From CAIYXB01 sp038146805 (GTDB lineage: Bacteria; Cyanobacteriota; Vampirovibrionia; LMEP-6097): 64,000 bases of DNA. Where the stretch lies: contig JAYQSH010000007.1 of NCBI GenBank assembly GCA_038146805.1, forward strand, positions 1 through 64,000. The letters run 5' to 3'. Every line of letters begins with the position of its first letter. Position 1 is the stretch's first letter. The notes under the pieces are model-generated. The model did no database searches, had not been told where the DNA came from, and was given only the letters and a program-made list of their open reading frames with translations. Both the position numbers and the translations under genes were made by a program. Shown here one piece after another: positions 56,668-64,000 of the stretch.

Positions 56668-58590
56668 TTGTTGCAAAGAAATTTTGACATTATTGTTGTT
56701 GGTGGTGGACATGCTGGAGCTGAAGCGGCTCATGCAAGTGCTTGTCTTGGTTTAAAAACTTTACTTATTACAAATAATATCGATCAAATAGCTTCTATGC
56801 CTTGTAATCCAGCAATTGGTGGTCCGGCAAAGTCTCATTTGGTGAAAGAAATCGATGCTATGGGAGGCTTAATGGCTCTTGCTGCTGATGCGACGTATTT
56901 GCAGATGAAGACTTTAAATTCCTCAAAAGGACCAGCTGTGCAGGCTTTAAGAGCCCAAAGCGACAAATTAGAATATGCAAAATGGGTGCGTCAATATTTG
57001 GAAAATTTAGCTAATTTAACTATCTACCAATCTTCGGTGCAAGCTTTAATATTTGATGACAATAAAGTTATTGGTGTTGAAACTCAATTACAAGAAAAAA
57101 TCTTTTCTAAAACTATTGTGCTTACTGCTGGTACGTTTTTAGAAGCAAGAATTTTTTCAGGAAAACGTTTTTCGGTTGCAGGTCGCGCTGGCGAACAAGC
57201 AAGTTTAGGTTTAAGTCCAAGCTTAAAAGATTTTGGTTTAAAAACCGGTCGTCTTAAAACGGGGACTCCACCTCGTTTGCACAAAAAAACTATTGATTTT
57301 TCTAAGCTTGAGCTTGCGCCCGGCGATGATAAATTATCATGGTTTTCTTTTTTACCACATAGACCTATTCGTGCACAATATCCTTGCCATATTACAAGAA
57401 CAAATGCACAAACACATGAAATTATCATGCAAAACTTAAATGAGTCACCAATGTACTGTGGCATGATTGATGCTAATGGTCCTAGGTACTGTCCTTCTAT
57501 TGAAGATAAAGTTGTTCGTTTTGCTCATAACCCTTCTCATCATTTTTTCTTAGAACCAGAGGGTCTTTCTTCTAATGAAATTTACTTACAAGGCTGTTCT
57601 ACGAGTTTACCTATTGAAGTGCAATGGCAATTAGTGAATTCACTACCGGGTTTAAAAGATGCTGTTATTACTCGACCTGCTTATGCTGTTGAGTATGATT
57701 ATTTTCCTGCTGTTCAGTGTAAGCATAATTTAGAGAGTAAAAAAATAGAAAATTTATTTATTGCAGGTCAAGTGCTTGGTACAAGTGGCTATGAAGAAGC
57801 TGCAGCCCAGGGTTTGATTGCTGGTATAAATGCTTCTATACGTTCAGCAAAGTTGTTGATTTCTAGATCAGAACATAAATTTAATTCTAGATTCGAAGCA
57901 TATATTAATAACAATGATTCTTTTGTTTTAGCTCGCGATACAAGCTATATAGCAACTCTTATTGATGATTTAGTAACAAAAGAAATTAATGATCCTTATC
58001 GTATGCTTACCTCTCGATCTGAATATCGCTTGTTGCTCAGACAAGACAATGCTGACGAAAGATTGACTCCTATTGCAAGAGGGCTAGGTTTGGTTAATGA
58101 TTTTAGGTTTAAAGTCTTTCAAGAAAAATACGAACAGATCAAAAATGAAATTAGTTTTTGTAATGCATATAGAGTGCAAGAAAAATTACTTGCTGATTTA
58201 ATCAAAACTCCTGATGTTTCACTAAATGACTATGATCTAGATGGATTTATAAACAAATCGAGTAAATTACTAGAGAAAAAAAAGATTAGTTTGAAAAACT
58301 TTCAATTTAATTTTGAAACTGAAACTAGAATAAAATACGAAGGCTATATTAATAGGCAAAAACAACAAATTAATGAATTTAATAAAATTGAAAAAATGAA
58401 AATTCCTGAAAATTTTGATTTTAAAAATTGTAACTTTATAAGTCTTGAGGCTCGAGAAAAATTAGCAAAAGTACAGCCTCTTAATATGGGGCAAGCTTCT
58501 AGAGTTGGTGGAGTGACTCCTAATGATATTTCGGTTTTGATTATGCTTATTGCCAAACAAAAACAAGAGCTTGAATTACCAGTGCACTAA
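56668..58590 (+). CDS. mnmG: tRNA uridine-5-carboxymethylaminomethyl modification enzyme
   Basis: 640 residues. The N-terminal FAD-binding IIVVGGGHAGAEAAHA is intact, then MPCNPAIGGPAKSHLVKEIDAMGG, GTFLEARIFSG, CPSIEDKVVRF and DANGPRYCPS. The C-terminal MnmE-binding region has EYRLLLRQDNAD, GVTPNDISVLIM. It modifies wobble U34 with MnmE. No ATG starts the frame; TTG at 56668 (or 56671) is the only start near the conserved N-terminus, since an in-frame stop precedes it, and there is no clear Shine-Dalgarno. Confidence 0.96.
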   Translation: MLQRNFDIIVVGGGHAGAEAAHASACLGLKTLLITNNIDQIASMPCNPAIGGPAKSHLVKEIDAMGGLMALAADATYLQMKTLNSSKGPAVQALRAQSDKLEYAKWVRQYLENLANLTIYQSSVQALIFDDNKVIGVETQLQEKIFSKTIVLTAGTFLEARIFSGKRFSVAGRAGEQASLGLSPSLKDFGLKTGRLKTGTPPRLHKKTIDFSKLELAPGDDKLSWFSFLPHRPIRAQYPCHITRTNAQTHEIIMQNLNESPMYCGMIDANGPRYCPSIEDKVVRFAHNPSHHFFLEPEGLSSNEIYLQGCSTSLPIEVQWQLVNSLPGLKDAVITRPAYAVEYDYFPAVQCKHNLESKKIENLFIAGQVLGTSGYEEAAAQGLIAGINASIRSAKLLISRSEHKFNSRFEAYINNNDSFVLARDTSYIATLIDDLVTKEINDPYRMLTSRSEYRLLLRQDNADERLTPIARGLGLVNDFRFKVFQEKYEQIKNEISFCNAYRVQEKLLADLIKTPDVSLNDYDLDGFINKSSKLLEKKKISLKNFQFNFETETRIKYEGYINRQKQQINEFNKIEKMKIPENFDFKNCNFISLEAREKLAKVQPLNMGQASRVGGVTPNDISVLIMLIAKQKQELELPVH

Positions 58591-59286
58591 ATATTTATCT
58601 AAATTTTTTGCGTATATTGCATGTCCTTGCAGACTAATTCTTTGATCATTTTCTTCAATGTCAAAGAAAGGTGCAATTTGATGGTATTGATGCCCGTTAT
58701 GTACGAACAAATCTCCTTCTTGAAATAGTTTTAGTTTACGTTCATGTTGATGTATAATTTCTTCTTTTTTTGTAAGGTTATATGCATCTAGATCTTCTTT
58801 AAATAAATCCCAGTAATATACACCGCCACCATTTTTTGGTAATTTTAAATACAAAGTGAAACTAAGAGATTTATTAGGGTCTATTTCGTTTTCTTGCCAT
58901 TCAATAATTTTATATTGTAAGTCTATATGCCTAGAGGCAAGAGCTATTTCAAAAACTTCATCAGTCAAAAATATATGAAACCCGGGGAATGCCGCGTTAT
59001 CATAAAGCACAAATTCTTTTTGAAATTCAGCTTTAAGTTTTGCAAAAATAATTTCATAAATTTCAGAAAAATTTTCTTTTAAAATAGGATTTGTTTTTAA
59101 AAATTGTTGTTTATAAAAATCTTTTCCTTGTTCACCAGAATCCATATAAGCAGCAGCTCCAAGACTATAAAAAGGAATATCTCCAAGAGAGTCCGCTCTT
59201 AATGTCCAAATATTTCTATGTGCAAATATTTTTACTAAGTTTTGTTCGATTAATTCTTTATCAATTAATTTTTCAAAAACTTGCAT
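58576..59286 (-). CDS. Probable 2-oxoglutarate/Fe(II)-dependent oxygenase fold protein
   Basis: 236 residues. R-H120-I-D122 fits the HxD metal motif, H202 in GHQYHQIAPF the distal His, and R216 in QRISLQGH the 2-oxoglutarate Arg, in the right order and spacing for the jelly-roll oxygenases. PGFHIF and SLSFTLYLKLPKNGGGVYYWD supply typical strands. Substrate is unknown. It overlaps the mnmG end convergently by 15 bp and ends 3 bp from the helicase gene on the same strand. I rate the fold as likely, the function open. Confidence 0.5.
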   Translation of the reverse strand: MQVFEKLIDKELIEQNLVKIFAHRNIWTLRADSLGDIPFYSLGAAAYMDSGEQGKDFYKQQFLKTNPILKENFSEIYEIIFAKLKAEFQKEFVLYDNAAFPGFHIFLTDEVFEIALASRHIDLQYKIIEWQENEIDPNKSLSFTLYLKLPKNGGGVYYWDLFKEDLDAYNLTKKEEIIHQHERKLKLFQEGDLFVHNGHQYHQIAPFFDIEENDQRISLQGHAIYAKNLDKYLVHW

Positions 59287-59288
59287 TT

Positions 59289-61583
59289 CTAAAAATTAAC
59301 AGCTTCTATTACCAAATCTCTTTCAATAATTTTTGCTGCTTCTTTTGCAGTTGCTTTTATTTCTTTGCTTATGTTTGGAAGATTAGCTATTTGTTTAGTT
59401 AGATCAAGAGTTCTTCTGAGTGCTCTTAAAACATCGCCGTCATCTAAAAAGCAGTTTTTTATAAGGCTTTCCCAATCACAATTTTCTTCTACCCATCTAT
59501 AAACAAGGTTTGAAAGATTTGTGTTTAAAGGTATTTGCCTTTCTATGCCAAAATTTCTTTGTTTTTGTATTGTTCTTCTTGCAATATTTTTAAATTCTTT
59601 TTCAGTTTTAAAAACAATTTTTGCCTGATCAGCATATGACTTTTCTCTATTTTTGGCTTCACCTACTACAAAGCATGATAATAAAGCAGAAAATTCACTT
59701 GGGCTTAAGTTATCAAAAATTCCTGAACTTAGGAGTTCTGTTATAAAAAATGAGTTTTCTGTTCTTAATGAAGCACAAATTTCACCTTTTTTATTGGGTT
59801 TGTCGTTTTCTATATAGTTTTCTTCTTTTAAAAGCTTTAAGACCTTCTCGAAATTTTCCCATGTTAAATTTTTGACATATTCAATTTTTTCTTCTGCTTT
59901 TTTAATTTGTTTTCTATATCTTTTGATTTTGTCCATTTGTTTTGAACAAGGTTTTTGTTTTGCACAACCGTTACAAGGATAGTTTTTAACTTCCATGGTT
60001 ATCATGTCAAGAACTATCTCTAGTTCTTCAGCATTTGGATCCATAGCGGCTTCTAATTCTTTTTTTTCTTTTCTTGTGATGTCAATTTTAGATTGTAGTT
60101 CTTTGTACTGTTTTAAATCACCAAGTTCTCCTGGACATAGAGGGTGCTGTAAATCAATTACTTGATCTTCCAAGCGGCTGATTTCATCTTGGTCTTGTTT
60201 TAGTGTCGTTTCTGCAATATATTGACCAAAACTTTTTTTGACAAGTTCTTTTAGTTCTTGAGTGGAGTGTCCCATAAGCAAGTTTAATACCATTTCATAA
60301 CTAGCTTGAAAATGACTTGTGATATCCTCTGGTTTTGCTACAGCTAATAGAGCGACTTCTCCGGCTGTGTAATTGCCATTTTTTACTGTGACCACATAAC
60401 CATTTTTATCTAAACCACGACGCCCTGCTCTTCCTGACATTTGTAAAAATTCAGAGGCTTTTAGAGTTCTAAAGCCTTCGTCAGTTGCTTTTGAAAGATT
60501 ATTTATTACAGTTGTTTTAGCTGGCATGTTTATTCCAGCAGCAAGTGTTTCTGTTGAAAAAACTACTTTTATTAAGCCTTTAGCAAATAATTCTTCAATA
60601 AGAGATTTGATCTGCGGCAATAAGCCAGCATGATGCGAAGCGATACCTTTTTTTAGAAGGTCTAATTTGTTAAAAGTTTTAAGTGCTGGGTTTGATTCTA
60701 TTGCTAGATCAATTTCAGCGCTAAGTTTTTTGCTTTCTTCATTATTTAACAAATTTAATTCTTTGCATTCTTCTGCTGCATTATCACAACCCTTTCTACT
60801 AAATACAAAATATATAGCAGGAAGCATGCCTTTATTTGAGAGCTCTTCAACAACTTTTGCTGTAGAAGCTTTTTGTGCAAAATTATTTGAAAATCTTCCT
60901 TTCTTTTTACCAAAACGGTTGTCGTTTCTTTCTTTAAGTTGAGGATTGAGTTTGTTGTTTGTTGTCAGTAGTGGTGCTAACTGTTCTTCTTTAAAGTAAT
61001 AATGTGAAAGTGGTACTGGTCTTTCAAAACTTTCTACTAGACTTATATTGCCATGAATGTTTTGAATCCAATTAACTAGTTCTTGGGGGTTTGAAATGGT
61101 TGCTGAAAGTGCAATCATTTGTACTGATTTAGGTGTGTAAATAACACTTTCTTCCCAAACTGTTCCACGGTTATCATCGTTAATGAAGTGAAATTCATCA
61201 AAAATAACATATTTTAAATCGTGCAAAAATGGATCAATTGAACCAAAGCTTGTGCCGTACAACATGTTTCTATAAATTTCTGTTGTCATCACTATAACTT
61301 TTGCATCTCTATTTTGATTAGCGTCACCAGTTAAAATACCAACATTTTCTTTACCGAATTCTTCACTAAATTCAAAATATTTTTGATTGATAAGAGCTTT
61401 TAGTGGAGCCGTATAAAAAACACGCTTATTTTGCGCTATTGCCAATTTAATAGCTTCTTTTGCTATGACAGTTTTTCCGGCACCAGTAGGCGCGCAGGTT
61501 AAAACACTATTTCCAGCTTTTATTTCATTAATCGAATCAAGTTGAAACTGATCTAATTGAAATTTTTCTTGACTTATTGCCAT
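59289..61583 (-). CDS. Ski2/Mtr4-like DEAD/DEAH-box RNA helicase
   Basis: 764 residues. Walker A APTGAGKTVIAKEA, the DEFH box (VIFDEFHFINDDNRG), SATISNPQEL, HHAGLLPQIK, FSTETLAAGINMPAKT and QMSGRAGRRGLDKNG are the helicase motifs in order. A C-terminal region follows with a Cys cluster, PCNGCAKQKPCSKQMD, and a DSHCT-like helical end. Such enzymes are known from Cyanobacteria and chloroplasts (ISE2-like), and some actinobacteria. Expected role is RNA unwinding in decay or ribosome assembly. Together with an RNase J-like protein it suggests a cyanobacterial-line RNA turnover system. It is the last of the ileS-side minus genes but separated by 93 bp. Confidence 0.9.
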   Translation of the reverse strand: MAISQEKFQLDQFQLDSINEIKAGNSVLTCAPTGAGKTVIAKEAIKLAIAQNKRVFYTAPLKALINQKYFEFSEEFGKENVGILTGDANQNRDAKVIVMTTEIYRNMLYGTSFGSIDPFLHDLKYVIFDEFHFINDDNRGTVWEESVIYTPKSVQMIALSATISNPQELVNWIQNIHGNISLVESFERPVPLSHYYFKEEQLAPLLTTNNKLNPQLKERNDNRFGKKKGRFSNNFAQKASTAKVVEELSNKGMLPAIYFVFSRKGCDNAAEECKELNLLNNEESKKLSAEIDLAIESNPALKTFNKLDLLKKGIASHHAGLLPQIKSLIEELFAKGLIKVVFSTETLAAGINMPAKTTVINNLSKATDEGFRTLKASEFLQMSGRAGRRGLDKNGYVVTVKNGNYTAGEVALLAVAKPEDITSHFQASYEMVLNLLMGHSTQELKELVKKSFGQYIAETTLKQDQDEISRLEDQVIDLQHPLCPGELGDLKQYKELQSKIDITRKEKKELEAAMDPNAEELEIVLDMITMEVKNYPCNGCAKQKPCSKQMDKIKRYRKQIKKAEEKIEYVKNLTWENFEKVLKLLKEENYIENDKPNKKGEICASLRTENSFFITELLSSGIFDNLSPSEFSALLSCFVVGEAKNREKSYADQAKIVFKTEKEFKNIARRTIQKQRNFGIERQIPLNTNLSNLVYRWVEENCDWESLIKNCFLDDGDVLRALRRTLDLTKQIANLPNISKEIKATAKEAAKIIERDLVIEAVNF

Positions 61584-61676
61584 ATACTGTGTGTTCCTTT
61601 TCTAAAAACTTTAAAACTACTGTAAAACCAATACATTTATAGCATGTATATATAGTTTTATCTATTGCTTTAAAAC

Positions 61677-64000
61677 TTAATTAATTATTGGCGATATTGC
61701 GTCATAACAGGTTTCGCAGATGTCTTCTTTCATTTCTTTTTTCTCAAAAAGTTTCCAACAACGAAAACATTTTTCTGCATCAAAAGCCTGAGCTTCTATT
61801 GCAAATCCAGCATCATGCTCTTGAAACTCAATCTGTGACACGATAAATACCTGTTTTAGTTCATTGACAATAGCCTCTAGTTTATCTAGCTTTTCTTTTG
61901 GACCTTTAATAACAAGCTTTGCTTCTAAAGATTTACCAATTTTCTTTTCTTGTCTGAGTTGTTCAACTTCTTTATAGGCAAGTTCTCTTAGGTTTAAGAT
62001 TTCTTCCCAGAATATTTCTAACTCTTTATTTTTGTTTGCTTCAATAATGCTTGGCCAATTACTTAGAAGAATACTTGAAGCATCTTCATGTCCATCAATA
62101 AAGAAATCTGTTTCTTTGTAAGAATTTTTTATTTCTTTACTTGTGTAATTAAATATATCTTCAGAGAGATGTGGAAGTACCGGCACAAATAATCTATTTA
62201 AATTACTAAGTAATTCATATAAAACACTTTGAGCGGCTCTTCTTGATTTTGAGTTTTTACCATGTGTATAAAGCCTGTCTTTGACTATGTCAAAGTAAAA
62301 AGCTGAAAGCTCAACTGAACAAAAGTTTTGTATAACTTGGTAGTACTTAAAGAAATGATAATTATCAAAATTTTCTGTTAGTGTTTCTTTTAAATTTTCT
62401 AGCTTGTGTAAAATCAATTTGTCTATTTGCCAAAGCTCATCGTAAGTTACTTTGTTTTGAGTAGGATTAAAGTCAAAAAGATTTCCCAGTAAATATCTCG
62501 AGGTGTTTCTGAAATTTCGATAAATGTCTGAAAGCTGTTTAAACATTGTGTCTCCAACTTTGATATCTATTGAGTAATCTACACTTGCAACCCATAGTCT
62601 TAAAATATCTGCACCATATTTCGCAATAACATCAGCAGGATCAACAACGTTGCCAAGTGATTTTGACATTTTACGTCCTTTTTCATCCATTACAAAACCA
62701 TGAGTTAAAACAGCTTTGTAAGGAGCAAAACCGTTTGTTGCGACAGAGGTTAGTAAAGATGATTGAAACCAACCTCTATGTTGGTCTGAGCCTTCAAGGT
62801 ATAAATCGACGGCTTTGAATGTTGAATCTTTTGCTGTTAGTTCTTCTCTAACAGCAACTACAGAGCGGTGAGTTGAACCTGAATCAAACCAAACATCCAT
62901 AGTATCAGTTTCTAATTTTATATTTTCAATTTTAATTTCTGGATTTTTTTCAAAGAAACTTTTTGGTATTAGATCTTGTTTGTTTTTTGTGTACCATGCT
63001 GTTGTGCCTTCATTTTCAAAAACATTTGCAACATGAGCAATAATCTCTTGATCTAAAATTGCTTCAGGGTTGCCATCAGAATTAATTTTTGCTTGATTAT
63101 AAATTGCTGGAATTGGCACTCCCCAAGTTCTTTGTCTACTGATGCACCAATCACCTCTATCTTCAACCATTTTATAGATTCTGTTTTTACCTCTTTCTGG
63201 AATCCATTGCACTTTTTCGATTTCGCTAAGTGCTTCTTTGCGAAATCCATCAATACTTGCAAACCACTGTTCAGTTGCTCTGTATATTAATGGTGTTTTT
63301 GATCTCCAACAATAAGGATAACTATGAGTTATTTTTCCAAGCTTTAAAAGGGCATTTGCATCAAAAAGTGCAGCCACTATTAAATCATTTGCTTGTTTTA
63401 AAACATGAAAACCTTCTAGTTCAATTTCTTGATTTAAATCTTGATTTCTATTTTCAAGTTTTTGTTTTAGGCTTTGATTTTTTTCTAATGCTTTATTTAA
63501 AAAATCGACATTGTTAAATTTGTAACTAAGCGCGTCTTTGGTATAAACACCTTTTTCGTTTACTGGACATAAAATTTCCAAAGCATATTCTTTACCAACT
63601 AAAAAATCTTCTTGACCATGACCGGGTGCCGTATGCACACATCCAGTACCAGCTTCTGTTGTCACGTGACTTCCAAAAATTACTTTTGATTCACGATTAA
63701 ATAAAGGGTGTTTTGCAACAGAATCGGCTAATTCCTTGCCTTTAAATACATCACCAATTTGAGTTAATTCAATTTCAGTTTCTTTTATAAAACTTGCTTC
63801 TAACTCTTTAGCAATTATAACTTTGCCAAATTTTTCTGTTTGATAAATTGCATAATCAATATCTTTGCTCAAGCAAACACCTAGGTTACCGGGTATAGTC
63901 CAAGGTGTTGTTGTCCAGATAATCAAGCTTGCATCTTTTGCGTTTGAAAAATTTGTTGTGATGATTTTTAGAGCTACATAAATAGTTGGAGATTGATGGT
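61677..64000 (-). CDS. ileS: Isoleucyl-tRNA synthetase, 5' end outside window
   Basis: The frame is open from 64000 with SPTIYVAL then LIIWTTTPWTIPGNLG, the conserved HESP..YV and editing-domain segments. Further on are the CP1 editing site (GTGCVHTAPGHGQEDF), GDWCISRQRTWGVPIPA, SDQHRGWFQSSLL, KGRKMSKSLGNV (KMSKS loop), and the C-terminal zinc finger C-F-R-C...C-E-T-C. About 775 codons are present; the HIGH motif lies beyond the window. It charges tRNA-Ile and edits mischarged valine. No broken motif is seen. Confidence 0.97.
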   Translation of the reverse strand, partial: HQSPTIYVALKIITTNFSNAKDASLIIWTTTPWTIPGNLGVCLSKDIDYAIYQTEKFGKVIIAKELEASFIKETEIELTQIGDVFKGKELADSVAKHPLFNRESKVIFGSHVTTEAGTGCVHTAPGHGQEDFLVGKEYALEILCPVNEKGVYTKDALSYKFNNVDFLNKALEKNQSLKQKLENRNQDLNQEIELEGFHVLKQANDLIVAALFDANALLKLGKITHSYPYCWRSKTPLIYRATEQWFASIDGFRKEALSEIEKVQWIPERGKNRIYKMVEDRGDWCISRQRTWGVPIPAIYNQAKINSDGNPEAILDQEIIAHVANVFENEGTTAWYTKNKQDLIPKSFFEKNPEIKIENIKLETDTMDVWFDSGSTHRSVVAVREELTAKDSTFKAVDLYLEGSDQHRGWFQSSLLTSVATNGFAPYKAVLTHGFVMDEKGRKMSKSLGNVVDPADVIAKYGADILRLWVASVDYSIDIKVGDTMFKQLSDIYRNFRNTSRYLLGNLFDFNPTQNKVTYDELWQIDKLILHKLENLKETLTENFDNYHFFKYYQVIQNFCSVELSAFYFDIVKDRLYTHGKNSKSRRAAQSVLYELLSNLNRLFVPVLPHLSEDIFNYTSKEIKNSYKETDFFIDGHEDASSILLSNWPSIIEANKNKELEIFWEEILNLRELAYKEVEQLRQEKKIGKSLEAKLVIKGPKEKLDKLEAIVNELKQVFIVSQIEFQEHDAGFAIEAQAFDAEKCFRCWKLFEKKEMKEDICETCYDAISPIIN

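Noticed and set aside
57084..57464. Minus-strand open frame inside mnmG
   Set aside because: Shadow of the conserved mnmG frame, with no signal or motif.
1..64000. tRNA, rRNA and CRISPR arrays
   Set aside because: No cloverleaf-like T-arm strings, ribosomal sequence or regularly spaced short repeats were seen in the short intergenic regions.

Overview
The window is an AT-rich stretch of a flagellated, diderm bacterial chromosome. The diderm calls rest on a flagellar P-ring gene (flgI), a heptose-phosphate kinase, a predicted outer-membrane barrel, and signal-peptide proteins with no Gram-positive sorting signal. System II cytochrome c maturation (ResB/CcsA), an RNase J-type protein and a Ski2/Mtr4-like RNA helicase with a Cys cluster fit the non-photosynthetic relatives of Cyanobacteria (Vampirovibrionia/Melainabacteria) best. 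That placement is an inference from gene content, not from a phylogeny.

Layout. 1-2106: 3' part of a trehalose-phosphatase-like gene and a frameshifted RDD membrane protein. 2107-3263: an IS5-type element inserted exactly at the RDD stop codon. 3352-9217 (minus): a secreted hypothetical, mfd, and an RNase J-like protein that has lost most metal ligands. 9273-12749: an oligopeptide-type ABC ATPase facing a degenerate metallophosphoesterase, a heptose kinase and an RNase D-like exonuclease. 12796-25717 (minus): about 13 kb of four large tandem secreted repeat proteins, behind a good sigma-28-like promoter. 25883-44696: housekeeping (murF, hisD, purU, MBL hydrolase, nth, ccsA/resB, hemA, dnaG, response regulator, hemD, pyrE-like, PHP phosphatase, OMP, purB, TPR protein). 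44701-51629: two further collagen-like surface proteins flanking flgI, an unknown gene, flgJ, and miaB. 51757-56617: an accessory island with an IS3 element, an alpha/beta hydrolase, a two-transposase element bounded by 33-bp perfect inverted repeats, and structured non-coding DNA. 56668-64000: mnmG, a probable 2OG-Fe(II) oxygenase, the RNA helicase and the 3' part of ileS.

Two themes stand out. First, seven genes are interrupted by a shift in the same direction (-1, one missing base), five of them in or beside A/T runs of 5-7 nt. They include hemA, hemD and ccsA, that is, haem and cytochrome c genes. This could be deletion-biased sequencing error, recent decay, or genes rescued by slippage on poly(A/T). 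Second, three loci encode one family of secreted, probably trimeric, stalk proteins. They combine 'n-G-x-x-x-W' tail-fibre-like modules, YadA-like head repeats, collagen triplets, an Ile(a)/Asn(d) coiled coil and a recurring C-terminal W-x-E-[IL]-x-R cap. None has a visible autotransporter barrel or cell-wall anchor, so how they are displayed is open. I saw no tRNA, rRNA or CRISPR array.
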